Source of the DNA: Gracilaria domingensis
Taxonomy: Eukaryota > Rhodophyta > Florideophyceae > Gracilariales > Gracilariaceae
Assembly (NCBI GenBank): GCA_022539475.1
Contig: VCMS01000004.1
Location: 124,001-188,000 of the forward strand
Direction of reading: 5' to 3'
Length of the DNA: 64,000 nucleotides
Under the pieces are notes generated by a model. The model did no database searches. It was not told the origin of the DNA and worked only from the letters and a program-made list of their open reading frames with translations. Within the stretch, counting starts at the first letter, position 1. The number at the start of each line of letters is the position of its first letter. This document shows, one piece after another, positions 25,054 to 34,632 of the stretch. The position numbers and the translations under genes are program-made.

Positions 25054-27780
25054 ATGGGTGAACGACCAGCCTCCCCAACGGGGTGGTCAATGACGTTCGA
25101 ACGCCGTGAAGACGAAACTGAAGAGACTACCGCTCCCTCTCCTTCCAATATGGTAGATCACGGGGACGAAGCAGCGCCGCTTCAGTCGAGTTACCACACG
25201 GTTGAACCTTCGCAGCTCTATCTGCCATGCCAGGCCGGTACACCCGTGTCCATTCCATCGGGCGCTGAGGCCCCCGTGGTGGCCAACCAATTGGTACTGG
25301 ATGAGCCGCACTACGACCCTATAAAGGGATATTCCGCTTCTGAAGTTTCCCCCTCATCGGAAGCCACCCGCTCGGTTCGCGAAACCGCTGTCGCCCGGTC
25401 GAGGATGTCCGGCAAAACCCCTGGGGTGGCGCGCGGCCGTGGCGGTGGCATCTTCAAACCCAACACGCGGTCGAGTACACGCGCTCGTCAAGATCCGTAC
25501 GGTCGCGGTGGGTATGATCCTTATGCGGCCGCCGCCGGTCCGAGCAGCGTCAACCCTCTTGCGGTCGCTGGTACGGTGGAAGCTCAACAGCTGAATCCTC
25601 ATGACCTTAACAGGACGCACGGGCAGCCGCATGCCCACTATGGTGCGCGATTTGCTGATGTCTCTACCGAGTTGGTCGCTCTGGGGAACTGGCCTTTCCA
25701 CATCAGTTCCTCCTTCTGCCCCTTGCGGTTTCGCCACATGAGTCTGCAGCAGTATACTACGATTGCTCGTTGGGATTGTCGCCGCTTGGAGGCGGTGCCT
25801 ATGGCGCCTCCTCCTCCACGCAAGGGCGAGAAGCAGAGCCGGTTCGGTCGACAACAGTGTTTCCATGCGCGGCAGCGGCACACGAAGTTCCTGTACTATA
25901 TCCCCGTGGCCATACCGTCGGATCTCCCCTTCATCCGCTGCGATGGGGAGGTCCACTACTTTCGCCGTTTGGTCGATATCCTTCACCGCTTGGACGAACC
26001 TGCTACCCATATCGAGGTCGATCTGGATTACGTCGCGTTCGAGCGCCCTTTAGATACCAACTATTGGACCGACCGTGGGAGGTGGGCGACCGATGCGATG
26101 GCTGAGAGCCGTGTTCGTCACCGTAACAACCGTACGAGGACCATGTTCCTGTTCCACAACGTTGAGTATTGGTCGCAGAGCGACCAGAACCGCCGGGCAT
26201 GGTATGTCAATCGACCCTCTTGGTGGGACCACTATGAAGTATGCCAGTGGCTGGAAGTGCCGACCCCGCCGGTCCTTGCGTACTTTGGTAGTAGCATCTC
26301 CCTCGATAGGAACAACGCATATGCCGTTTGGTCGGTCGCACGCAGCGAGTGGGCCGTCATGGTGGCTATCCTCGCCCTTCAGGCTTCCGTGGAAGGTGTG
26401 ACTTGGGACACGCGTTGCCCTGACAAGTCTGTCGGGATCAGCGGAACTCAACCAGTTGGTCGTATCTTCAACATTCCCAACGATGTGGTCGGCGACATTC
26501 GTGCCATGGGGCTCTCCAACATCGTGGAGGGCACCAAATATACTGCGCAGCAGTTGGATGGTTACCTCACTGCGGTAAGTAACCACAATTGGGGGCCTGA
26601 ACAGGGTTGGGATGTCTACGACCCGGAGGTTCATAGCATCGTGCCTCTCCCACAGCAGCACATGGCTGGCGAAGACCCATTTGGTAATGACGATACCGTG
26701 ATGGTGGCTGCCGAGAACTATGAGTCCCCCGCATTGCCTCCGTCGGCACCTGTACAGGCTACTCCTCCGACCAGCGTGGCTGCGCCTGTTCCAAGTGGTC
26801 CGGCGAACCCTCAGGCGGCTGCTCACCCTCCCGGACGGGCTGCCCAGGGGCCTCTTCGGGTTGGTTTCCAGTCGCTTCCGGTGAATCCGGTGCCCCCTGG
26901 TGGTGATAGTGGCGCGATACGGAGCGCTCTGGCTCGTCTCAACCACGCCTCGATGGTGCACTTCAACCGTCCTGGTCCAAATGACATCCTCACCGCTGTG
27001 GATACTCTTACCAACTTGCTCCCCGTGGTTGCTCACCACGAGCGGCGCACTTCTGAGCTGCGACAGTTCCGCGACTACTTCCAGCGCAATCTCTACCGTG
27101 AGGTGACAGCCTATGTTGGTCAGTTGAGCAACCTCGTGGAAGGCCACGCGCCGTTACATCGACCCCCGGTGGAAAGTTTCAACCCGTACGCTCCTGCGTC
27201 ACAGCAACCTGCGACCCCAATGGTAGGCTTTGGTGGCCTTGGTACGTATCAACTCCCTGGTGGACCTCCTGGTGGTGATTCTTCGGCCCCTTTCCATACT
27301 CCGCTTGGTCCTCACAACGTTCCTCTTCCTCCAGCAAGTACTGGGACAGGAGCACCAAGTGGTTTCTCAACTGGTTTCCGTTCGGCTCCGCTTCCGCCGA
27401 CGTCCGGTGCTCCTAGGCCGCCTACTGGTCTGACCCCCGGTGCAGGGCCGTCTAGTGGTCTTGCTCCTCCGACCTCTGGTGGCATCCCTCCGTCTAGCTT
27501 ACCGCCTTCCTTCCATCCACCCACTGGTCCTGCGAATACCATGCCGGTAGTCAGCAGCGGTACCCCTGCGGGACCTGCTGGTACTTCTGCTCCCTTACCA
27601 AGTGGTGGTGCGCCACCGAGCGCGGCTAGCGGCGGGGGCGGAAGCTCCGCCGGACCTATGTCGGTGTCCTCTGGTCGTGGAGGTTCCGCTTCATCTCGCG
27701 GGACCTCCCGTGGACGTGGTCGCGGTCGTGGAACCAGTCGTGGACGCGGACGTGGCCGTGGGTCCTCCAAGGCCTCCTAA
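25054..27780 (+). CDS. Antisense gene carried by the chromovirus, unknown function
   Basis: 908 residues from the first ATG at 25054, opposite in strand to gag-pol. Residues 1-190 are disordered with Arg/Gly patches (GVARGRGGG). Residues about 195-525 look globular, rich in Trp, Tyr, Arg and His (NWPFHISSSFCPLRFRHM, RWDCRRLEAVPM). Residues 560-850 are Pro/Gly/Ser-rich with one helical block (about 635-720), and the C terminus is an RG/RGR tail typical of RNA binding. I recognise no family: it has no reverse transcriptase, integrase, capsid zinc knuckle or envelope membrane segment. An AATAAA lies 39 bases past the stop. It is tail to tail with pol (151 bp apart) and shares the element's CCANNTGG motif, so it is a long-term resident of the element and not a neighbouring host gene. 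Confidence 0.8.
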   Translation: MGERPASPTGWSMTFERREDETEETTAPSPSNMVDHGDEAAPLQSSYHTVEPSQLYLPCQAGTPVSIPSGAEAPVVANQLVLDEPHYDPIKGYSASEVSPSSEATRSVRETAVARSRMSGKTPGVARGRGGGIFKPNTRSSTRARQDPYGRGGYDPYAAAAGPSSVNPLAVAGTVEAQQLNPHDLNRTHGQPHAHYGARFADVSTELVALGNWPFHISSSFCPLRFRHMSLQQYTTIARWDCRRLEAVPMAPPPPRKGEKQSRFGRQQCFHARQRHTKFLYYIPVAIPSDLPFIRCDGEVHYFRRLVDILHRLDEPATHIEVDLDYVAFERPLDTNYWTDRGRWATDAMAESRVRHRNNRTRTMFLFHNVEYWSQSDQNRRAWYVNRPSWWDHYEVCQWLEVPTPPVLAYFGSSISLDRNNAYAVWSVARSEWAVMVAILALQASVEGVTWDTRCPDKSVGISGTQPVGRIFNIPNDVVGDIRAMGLSNIVEGTKYTAQQLDGYLTAVSNHNWGPEQGWDVYDPEVHSIVPLPQQHMAGEDPFGNDDTVMVAAENYESPALPPSAPVQATPPTSVAAPVPSGPANPQAAAHPPGRAAQGPLRVGFQSLPVNPVPPGGDSGAIRSALARLNHASMVHFNRPGPNDILTAVDTLTNLLPVVAHHERRTSELRQFRDYFQRNLYREVTAYVGQLSNLVEGHAPLHRPPVESFNPYAPASQQPATPMVGFGGLGTYQLPGGPPGGDSSAPFHTPLGPHNVPLPPASTGTGAPSGFSTGFRSAPLPPTSGAPRPPTGLTPGAGPSSGLAPPTSGGIPPSSLPPSFHPPTGPANTMPVVSSGTPAGPAGTSAPLPSGGAPPSAASGGGGSSAGPMSVSSGRGGSASSRGTSRGRGRGRGTSRGRGRGRGSSKAS

Positions 27781-27818
27781 GTCACCTCGTGGTTCCCTCT
27801 CGTGGATTCTTCTCGACT

Positions 27819-27824
27819 AATAAA
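27819..27824 (+). terminator. AATAAA polyadenylation signal of the antisense gene
   Basis: AATAAA 39 bases after the stop codon, followed within 50 bases by TG- and T-rich sequence (TTGTGATCTCTGATCTTC). This is a normal polyadenylation layout on the plus strand. Confidence 0.6.
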
Positions 27825-27931
27825 GTGTCTTGCATTGTGATCTCTGATCTTCTTTTGTTTTCCTGTTAGGTTAGTTAGTTAGCTTTTCGTGTAGCGTGGC
27901 GTTCAACGGCTTCGATAACCCCCCCCCTTCC

Positions 27932-30900
27932 TTAGCGACGCGTACCACGCGAAGCAATACCAGTTGGTGGGGGCGTTCGCCCTTGTTTGCGCCAGTATCG
28001 GATGATGAAGTTGTTAGGGATATGACCAGGTGGTTCCATAGAGTCGTACTCGGGCGACCACCCATACCATCTTACCCAGTAGCGCATACCCTTTGTGGTG
28101 TGTTCGTGACCTACAATGGTGTCAATAGCGCACTCCTGAGTGTCTACTTGAGGGTGTGACTCTTCCATTTGGTCATGGGGTGCGTGGCTCCCCGTGGGTG
28201 GTGTAACCCGTTGGTCTTGCCGAGGGTTGATCTCCTGTGCCGTTTGGGTCGTGGGGTCAGCCGTTACGGCTCTGGTGGAAGGTTGACCGCTCGGCTGACT
28301 CGTCATAGGAGGGTGCATGGGAGACGTTTGCTCCCTCTCCGCTTCCTGCTGCGTTGGCTCACCTATTGGTTGTGCATTCGCTGTCGTCGGTTGTGCGGCC
28401 TTGACAATCCTGTCGATGGAGACCGTGTTCTCCAAACCTTCCATTATGACCGTAGCGGTATGCTCGTCGGAGCGAATCACCTTGTATGGTCCCGTGGACT
28501 TGGGTAGTAGTTTAGAATTGATATCCTCCTCAAGGCGGATGTCCTCTTCCATCTCCGCTGGGGTTGGACGCTTACCTTTTGGTGGCACGTCGAGGAAGAC
28601 CATGTCCCCTGCTACCACTTTGGTCACTTTGCTCACCGTTCGGTCATAGTCCGCTTTATACCGTTCTTGGGCTGCTGTCATCTTAACTTTGGCAGCAGCC
28701 AAAGCGGCGCGTAACTTCTGGAGTATGTCTCTCTTGACCTTCGCCGGTGTGAGTGTCCCGGCCGCTTCCGAGCGGTCAGGTCCGGGCTGGACGATAATAC
28801 CATGTGGTGTTCGCGAAAGTACCAGGTCGAATGGGGTTGTTTGAGTGACCCTGTGGACCTGGAGGTTGTACGCATATGTCAATGGTTGGACATACTCCGA
28901 CCATGTGGTTTGGTGCTCTTCGACATAGTGCCGTAGGCGTGCCACTAGGGTCTTATTGAAGCGTTCCACTTGGCCGTTTGTTTGCGGATGATAGGCCGTG
29001 GTAAAGTAGTGCTTGACCCCTAGCATTGTACAAACCGCCTCGAAGAACTTAGAAGCTAGGTTCGAACCGTTATCGGTCAGTAGGTACATGGGAGCACCGT
29101 ACGGGTAGACCCAATTCTCCAGGAAGGCTGTCGCTAGTGTCGTTGCCGTTTGGTTCTTCAGGGGTATGGCTCTGGTGAGCTTTGTAAACCTGTCGGTTAT
29201 GACTACTACAAAGCGATAACCCTCTGAGGTCTTGGGCAGGGGCCCCAGTATGTCGATTGCTACGAATTCCAGGGGCCCCGCCGCCGGGAATAGCTTTAGG
29301 TACTTCCTGTGCTTCGCCACACCACCTCGGGTCTTAATGCACGAATTGCATTGCGCCACATAGGTATATACATCGTTAGCCATATGCGGCCAGTAGAATT
29401 GCCTCCGAAGGGTATAGTACAACCGCGTGGCTCCAGGGTGCCCCGAAAGCCGTGGATTGTGTGACAGATATAACACCCTTTGTCTTAATGACTCAGGTAC
29501 GACCTTCTGGAGAGCTCCGTCTAAAGGTGAGCGTCCGATGAGGTACCCATTGTGGTCGACGTCGAAATGAGAATCCTTCCTTCCAAGTACGTCAGCGAGC
29601 GTTTTGCACAGCCTATCGGTCGATTGTTCGCGTAAGAATTCCTCACGGGTGATTGGAGCGTGTTCCCCTTCCTCCACAGGAAGGAGGGTCTCCACTACCA
29701 CTTGGTACGTACTGTCATCATGCCAATATCCCTTCAGAACTTCATTGACCTCGTGGTTAGCTAGTTCTATAGTAAAGCATGGGATGTCGTCGTCCACTGG
29801 GTCAGTGTCCAATCCTTCGGTATTCAACCGGGACAATGCATCCGCCACTCGGTGCTTGACCCCGGGTCGGTACTGCACATCGTACTCAAACTCCGAGAGT
29901 CTCAGACGCCATCGGGCCAGACGACCCGATGCGTCCGCCAAGCCTAATATCCACCTCAAGGAGTCGTGATCCGTTCGGAGCGTGAAGCGCACACCATATA
30001 GGTAAGGACGTAGCATGAGCATGCTCCAAACAACCGCTAGGCATTCCTTCTCCGTTACGGTGTAGTTCTGCTCCGCTTGGTTAAGAGCTCTACTCCAATA
30101 CCCAATTGGTGCGAGCTTGCCGTCCTCCTGTTCCTGCATTAGGCAGCAACCTATTTGGGCGTCTGACGCATCCGTGTCCAGTGTATACGGGAGTCCCGTT
30201 TTGGGCAATGCCAGTACCGGTGGGGAGAGAAGCGCTGCTTTCAATGTATAGAACGCCTCTACCTCGTCCTCTTCCAGGTGGTCAAAGTGTGTGGGCTGCC
30301 CCTTCTGCAACCTCCGGTTCAAGGGTGCGGCTATCTTTGCAAAACCCTTGATGAACCGCCGGTAGACGTTGCATAGACCTATAAAGGATCGTATGTCCGT
30401 CTGCGACGTAGGGAGCTTCGCTTCCTGTACCGCTCGGATATTCCGTTTGGTCACTTCGAGTTTCCCGGGGCTTATTGTATGGCCTAGGTACTCTACCTCT
30501 TGGTTGAAGAACATACACTTTCGTAGTTTGAGGGTCACGCCTGCCTCTTGTAGCAACTGCAGTACCACTTGGACGTGCGAGAAGTGCTCCTCTATGGACC
30601 TCGAGTAGATGACTACGTCATCTATGTATACCAATGCGGTTGTCCACTTCACTTTAGACAGTATGATGTCTAACGCCCTTTGGAAGGTAGCGGGGGCGTT
30701 TCTTAAACCAAACGGCATGCGTAAGAAGCGATACAGGCCTGCGTGGCATGTAAACGCAGTCTTATCACGGTCACCCTCTGGTATTTCGATCTGCCAATAC
30801 CCGCAGTTGGCGTCCAGTGTGGTAAAGATGTTCGCATCTCCTAGGGAGTCGATGCATTCATCCATCCTCGGGATGGGGTACGAGTCCCTTACCGTTACGG

Positions 30901-32482
30901 CATTAAGTTTTCTGTAGTCAATACAGAACCTCATACGGGTCTCTCCTCGTTTTTGGACTAGCACTACAGGGCTAGCCCATTCCGAGTTTGCCGGTTCTAT
31001 AACCCCCTCGCGGAGCATCCGCTCTACCTCCTCCAGCTCTACCTCACGGGCCTTATGTCCCGCGCGGTATGGCTGTTGGTGGATGGGACGGGAGTCCGGT
31101 TTGAGGTCAATCCTGTGCTGGGTGGCCTTAATGGCTCCCAGCTTACCCGACCACATGGTACTGAATGGCTCCAGGAGTCCAAGGATCCGAGCTCTGAGCT
31201 CTTCCCCTTCAAGTCCTATATTCACCTCCGTCTTCCAATTGGTCACTGGGTCGAGCTCCAGTTTCTGGTCTTCTCGCTCAGCTAGTCGCTGCACCATATG
31301 GTCTGTTCGCGACGAATTGAACGAATTGACACTGCCCCCCCCTTCCTTAGCATCCACGACCTCGTGGGACCATTGTGGTATAATCGTAAAGATCGTACGG
31401 GGAGCCGGTAAGGCCAGACCAATTACGGTGTGTTTTGGCAACTTGACCGGGCGGTTGCTGAAGTTACTGAGGTAGACCTGAAACGGTTTTGTCGGTATGT
31501 TGTCGACTATACCATTCGCCATTAAGGTCATGTGTCGTTCGGCCAACCGTGAATGGTTCTGAATGGATAACAGGCCAGGTTGTTGGCATGTGACCTTCAC
31601 TACCAAGTGGTTCATAGGCGGTATTGTTACCGCCTTTGCCAATCGCACCTTGTTGGAGAGTGTGTTTTCCGGGACCGGTTGGTGTTGAGTGCGGTTCTCT
31701 TTCGGAGAGGCACCCTTGTGGTTACCAATAATGGCGATCCGGGGGCCATTATGGAACAGAACTGTCTTAGAACGTGGAAAAATTGCCCTGACATGCTGGT
31801 CTATAAAAGTTGTTCCGAGGATACAGTCTGTTGCCAGTTGGTTGACGACTATGAAGCGAACTCGGACCTTCATGGTGTCAATCAATACCATTATGGTAAG
31901 CGCTCCCATGACGGTTAGTGGTCTGTTGTTGGCGTCAACCAGTGGGTTAGTTAATGTACATGGCTGAAGCTTATTAAGTTGTCTGTTAGTTAATAGTTTG
32001 GCATTCACCAGATTAGGTCCTGCCCCGGTGTCCAGGACAGTGACGCATGGTACCAAGTGGTTAGAAGTAAACCCGAGGGTGACGTTTACCTTATAGTTAC
32101 TATGCTTGAGAAAGCATATCGGTTCGGTGCCGTCCATGAGGCTCTCCTCCCCTGTAACCAATGGGTAATTGTCCATACTTGCACCACTTGGTTCTGGAAG
32201 GCCTTCCGTCTTCGGACAGTTGGGGAAGGCCTCTATCCCAACTGTTCGGCGTTTTCCGCCTGCGGGGCGGGATCCGTTTGGTCCTGCTCCGTGACGAGGT
32301 GTACCTGATGAGGTGTGGCTGCATTGGGTCGCGCATTTGCGTGTCCCGTGCCTGCGCTCCGTGCCGGGGGCCCAAATATATCCTGGTGGTTCTGCTGGCG
32401 AGCAGTCAGGAGAGCGTTCCTGTTCTGCGGAGCCACACTTGGGCACGCTGTTGCCAAGTGGTGGGGCGACAAACAGAACCAA
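27932..32482 (-). CDS. pol: Chromovirus Pol: protease, RT, RNase H, integrase, chromodomain
   Basis: Open for 1516 codons. It overlaps gag by 250 bases in the -1 phase and has no good ATG at its start, so it is probably made by frameshifting. The aspartic protease motif LDTGAG lies near 150. Reverse transcriptase is at about 450-700 with the active-site YIDDV. RNase H includes DTDASDAQIG. The integrase has an HHCC zinc domain (HNPRLSGHPGATR then CNSCIKTRG) and the DDE core (DILGPLP, LTDNGSN, E in NGQVERFNKT). The last 80 residues hold a chromodomain (AIDTIVGHE, RYWVRWYGWSPEYDSMEP, IIRYW). This places it among chromoviruses, whose chromodomain steers integration to marked chromatin. No stop or frameshift interrupts it. 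Confidence 0.95.
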   Translation of the reverse strand: MVLFVAPPLGNSVPKCGSAEQERSPDCSPAEPPGYIWAPGTERRHGTRKCATQCSHTSSGTPRHGAGPNGSRPAGGKRRTVGIEAFPNCPKTEGLPEPSGASMDNYPLVTGEESLMDGTEPICFLKHSNYKVNVTLGFTSNHLVPCVTVLDTGAGPNLVNAKLLTNRQLNKLQPCTLTNPLVDANNRPLTVMGALTIMVLIDTMKVRVRFIVVNQLATDCILGTTFIDQHVRAIFPRSKTVLFHNGPRIAIIGNHKGASPKENRTQHQPVPENTLSNKVRLAKAVTIPPMNHLVVKVTCQQPGLLSIQNHSRLAERHMTLMANGIVDNIPTKPFQVYLSNFSNRPVKLPKHTVIGLALPAPRTIFTIIPQWSHEVVDAKEGGGSVNSFNSSRTDHMVQRLAEREDQKLELDPVTNWKTEVNIGLEGEELRARILGLLEPFSTMWSGKLGAIKATQHRIDLKPDSRPIHQQPYRAGHKAREVELEEVERMLREGVIEPANSEWASPVVLVQKRGETRMRFCIDYRKLNAVTVRDSYPIPRMDECIDSLGDANIFTTLDANCGYWQIEIPEGDRDKTAFTCHAGLYRFLRMPFGLRNAPATFQRALDIILSKVKWTTALVYIDDVVIYSRSIEEHFSHVQVVLQLLQEAGVTLKLRKCMFFNQEVEYLGHTISPGKLEVTKRNIRAVQEAKLPTSQTDIRSFIGLCNVYRRFIKGFAKIAAPLNRRLQKGQPTHFDHLEEDEVEAFYTLKAALLSPPVLALPKTGLPYTLDTDASDAQIGCCLMQEQEDGKLAPIGYWSRALNQAEQNYTVTEKECLAVVWSMLMLRPYLYGVRFTLRTDHDSLRWILGLADASGRLARWRLRLSEFEYDVQYRPGVKHRVADALSRLNTEGLDTDPVDDDIPCFTIELANHEVNEVLKGYWHDDSTYQVVVETLLPVEEGEHAPITREEFLREQSTDRLCKTLADVLGRKDSHFDVDHNGYLIGRSPLDGALQKVVPESLRQRVLYLSHNPRLSGHPGATRLYYTLRRQFYWPHMANDVYTYVAQCNSCIKTRGGVAKHRKYLKLFPAAGPLEFVAIDILGPLPKTSEGYRFVVVITDRFTKLTRAIPLKNQTATTLATAFLENWVYPYGAPMYLLTDNGSNLASKFFEAVCTMLGVKHYFTTAYHPQTNGQVERFNKTLVARLRHYVEEHQTTWSEYVQPLTYAYNLQVHRVTQTTPFDLVLSRTPHGIIVQPGPDRSEAAGTLTPAKVKRDILQKLRAALAAAKVKMTAAQERYKADYDRTVSKVTKVVAGDMVFLDVPPKGKRPTPAEMEEDIRLEEDINSKLLPKSTGPYKVIRSDEHTATVIMEGLENTVSIDRIVKAAQPTTANAQPIGEPTQQEAEREQTSPMHPPMTSQPSGQPSTRAVTADPTTQTAQEINPRQDQRVTPPTGSHAPHDQMEESHPQVDTQECAIDTIVGHEHTTKGMRYWVRWYGWSPEYDSMEPPGHIPNNFIIRYWRKQGRTPPPTGIASRGTRR

Positions 32483-34500
32483 CAGAGGAGATTGCCGGTT
32501 GTGGGGTCCTTCATCGCGAGCGACGACGCGCGCGATGGGGGACGGCCTCCAGTAGGTACTGCACTCCGTTGCTGCGGGTATGGTCCTTGTTCACCATATT
32601 GCTTGAATGGTACCGCTAGGACCGGGCTGACCGGTACGGATACCTGTGATGGTGGAGCTGAGGTTTGTCTTGAGGGTGGCTCGCTGGATAGCGAGCTGGA
32701 CCAAGAGGTATTACCGTGCGATCGAGTTGTCGGTTGTGCATGCACCAAGTGGACTGGGTGACCCTGGGAGGCGTATTGTGTGGACGCCTCCCCCGTAGTG
32801 GTCTCCTCTTCCTCTACGTCAAACACTGACCGCCTGGTCTTTCCTTTCTCCTTCGATGGTTTGCCGAGTGGTGCGGAGTCTTTCCTGGCCCCTGACCGAA
32901 CGGTGTCGCCTAGTCCCTGTGCATGGCGGGCTAGTGCGTTGTAGTCGACCGTGCGGTTGGTAGCTAGGTAGTTACGAACCTGTGATCGGATAGACTTCGC
33001 CACGTTGTCGGCGTACATCGATTTCAACCTTTTGGTAGTAAAGACGCTTCCACAGCGGGAGGCTAATGCCCATAAGGAGCGAGCGAATTCCAATTCGGTT
33101 TGTCCCGCGCGCTGGCGGTACGCAAGCACCTCTGCGTACGCCTCCTGGATTACCTCATCGGTCGCGTAGGTTTCCAGTAGGAAGTTAACCACCTGTGGGT
33201 ATGTTGTCAACATTTCCGTTTGGTCTTCGTCCACCGCCATGGTGTTCCCTTGGAGGCGGCTGTGGAGCAACGCTCCAGCCTGACCAGTTAGGTAAAATTG
33301 AAACAGCCACATGGCTGCTGCCTCTGAAAACCCATTCTGATCACAAGCGATCTTGAACCTTTGAAGGAAATCAATGACCGCAATAGGGTCATCCCCGCTA
33401 AAGCGAGTTTCACCCAGTTGGAAACGAAGCTTCCTATGATGCTTCGTTATCTTCTGAGCTACCTCTTTGGTATACTCAGCCTGTCTGTTCTCTAACCTAT
33501 AGGTACGATAGTCGACCGCTTTGGTGAATAAATCATTGAGCGGTGTAAGCACCTCTAGGTCAGTCTCCTCGTCGGAAGTTGAGTCCGAATCGTTATACCT
33601 TTTGGTCTTACCCTTGCGGGGATTCTTTCCTTTCTTCTTGCGAGAGTCCTTCCTCTTGCGTCGTGAACCTGTACGGTCGTCGTCTCCTGACGAATCCGAA
33701 TCGGTGTCTGAGGACGAAGAGTCCGAGTCCGACCGGCGACTCTTTCTCTTTCCCATTTTGGTTTTCTTCTTCTTACCATTTGGTTTACGTCGACGCTCGT
33801 CTCCTGAGCTCGACGAATCTCCATCAGGGTCTCCACCATTTGGTCCTGACGGAGCTACACCAGTAGGTTGGGGGAGGTAAACGTACCTCGGGCCCTCCAT
33901 CCCTGGAGGCTCTGCCCCTTTCCCCATACGGTCGATAAATCCTTCACCAGTCGGTTGTGTAGGAAGGTTAGGGTGGAGAATACCAGGTGGTTTGGTGGCG
34001 TCTACTGCAGGCGGGGGAGCTTGCTTCATGAGCGCGGCCTGGGCCACCATCTCAGGTTGAAGCTTAGCCCCCTGCTGCTGCAGAGCCAGCATAACCAATC
34101 GGTCGATGTGTCCTCGCACCTCGTTTTCGAGGTACTGTAACACCACCACAGGTACCTTGTCGAGGACCTCCTGGGAGGCTCGATCAACTACCACTCGGGT
34201 GACCTCGTCCAAGTCCAGTCGCGGTCCGACTGGCACCTCCACTTGGTCTACCACTGGGGTTGTTACAGGAGCGGGCTCCGCCCTTGCGGAGCCTGCTCCT
34301 CCGTCCACTTGGTCAGCCCGGGGAAGGGTCGAGGGGCCCCCAGCCTCTCGGTCTACCTTCTTCCCCCTCGGTGGGCGTTCCTTCCGAATTAGGTCCTCCG
34401 GGTTATCCAACACCGGATAGGACACTGAACCCCGTATGGGGTGACCACTTGGTGGAGCGCTCGGCACCCTATTTGGGTAGCGCGCGCCCCGTTTCTCCAT
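32233..34500 (-). CDS. gag: Chromovirus Gag
   Basis: 755 residues from ATG 34500-34498. Residues about 230-330 are a long Lys/Ser/Asp low-complexity tract (repeated KKGK and DSDS words). A capsid-like helical region follows at about 360-560 (FSGDDPIAVIDFLQRFKIA, RAGQTELEFARSLWALA). A CCHC zinc knuckle lies near 685 (CWFCLSPHHLATAC, C-x2-C-x4-H-x4-C). It would form the particle and bind the element RNA. The acidic/basic repeat block ahead of the capsid domain is unusual in size. The frame is intact. Confidence 0.9.
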   Translation of the reverse strand: MEKRGARYPNRVPSAPPSGHPIRGSVSYPVLDNPEDLIRKERPPRGKKVDREAGGPSTLPRADQVDGGAGSARAEPAPVTTPVVDQVEVPVGPRLDLDEVTRVVVDRASQEVLDKVPVVVLQYLENEVRGHIDRLVMLALQQQGAKLQPEMVAQAALMKQAPPPAVDATKPPGILHPNLPTQPTGEGFIDRMGKGAEPPGMEGPRYVYLPQPTGVAPSGPNGGDPDGDSSSSGDERRRKPNGKKKKTKMGKRKSRRSDSDSSSSDTDSDSSGDDDRTGSRRKRKDSRKKKGKNPRKGKTKRYNDSDSTSDEETDLEVLTPLNDLFTKAVDYRTYRLENRQAEYTKEVAQKITKHHRKLRFQLGETRFSGDDPIAVIDFLQRFKIACDQNGFSEAAAMWLFQFYLTGQAGALLHSRLQGNTMAVDEDQTEMLTTYPQVVNFLLETYATDEVIQEAYAEVLAYRQRAGQTELEFARSLWALASRCGSVFTTKRLKSMYADNVAKSIRSQVRNYLATNRTVDYNALARHAQGLGDTVRSGARKDSAPLGKPSKEKGKTRRSVFDVEEEETTTGEASTQYASQGHPVHLVHAQPTTRSHGNTSWSSSLSSEPPSRQTSAPPSQVSVPVSPVLAVPFKQYGEQGPYPQQRSAVPTGGRPPSRASSLAMKDPTTGNLLCWFCLSPHHLATACPSVAPQNRNALLTARQQNHQDIFGPPARSAGTGHANARPNAATPHQVHLVTEQDQTDPAPQAENAEQLG

Positions 34501-34614
34501 TTAGGTAACTGGCGTCGGAGCCAATTGCTTCGGCAACGGGAACCAAACCACTCGGGTATCTCGTGACTTCCAAATCCTCTCTTCCCAAAACCACTTGGTG
34601 ATCCACAAATTCTA
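34501..34614 (-). other. Leader between primer-binding site and gag
   Basis: About 110 bp of untranslated leader with one CCANNTGG copy at about 34591 (CCACTTGG). Confidence 0.5.
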
Positions 34615-34627
34615 GGTCGGGAGACCA
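34615..34627 (-). promoter_or_regulatory. Putative primer-binding site
   Basis: On the minus strand TGGTCTCCCGACC begins five bases after the 5' LTR and would pair with a tRNA ending GGTCGGGAGACCA. The TGG start and position fit a primer-binding site. The tRNA identity cannot be assigned here. Confidence 0.6.
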
Positions 34628-34632
34628 AAATA

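Noticed and set aside
24294-25061. 255-codon plus-strand frame at the LTR edge
   Set aside because: It begins inside the LTR and is Arg/Pro-rich composition-driven sequence, repeated in part at the other LTR; no domain.
26050-27147. 365-codon minus-strand frame inside the chromovirus
   Set aside because: It lies opposite the 908-codon antisense gene. It has the sense orientation of the element, so I considered an env-like gene, but it has no membrane segment and no start near pol, and reads like a mirror frame.
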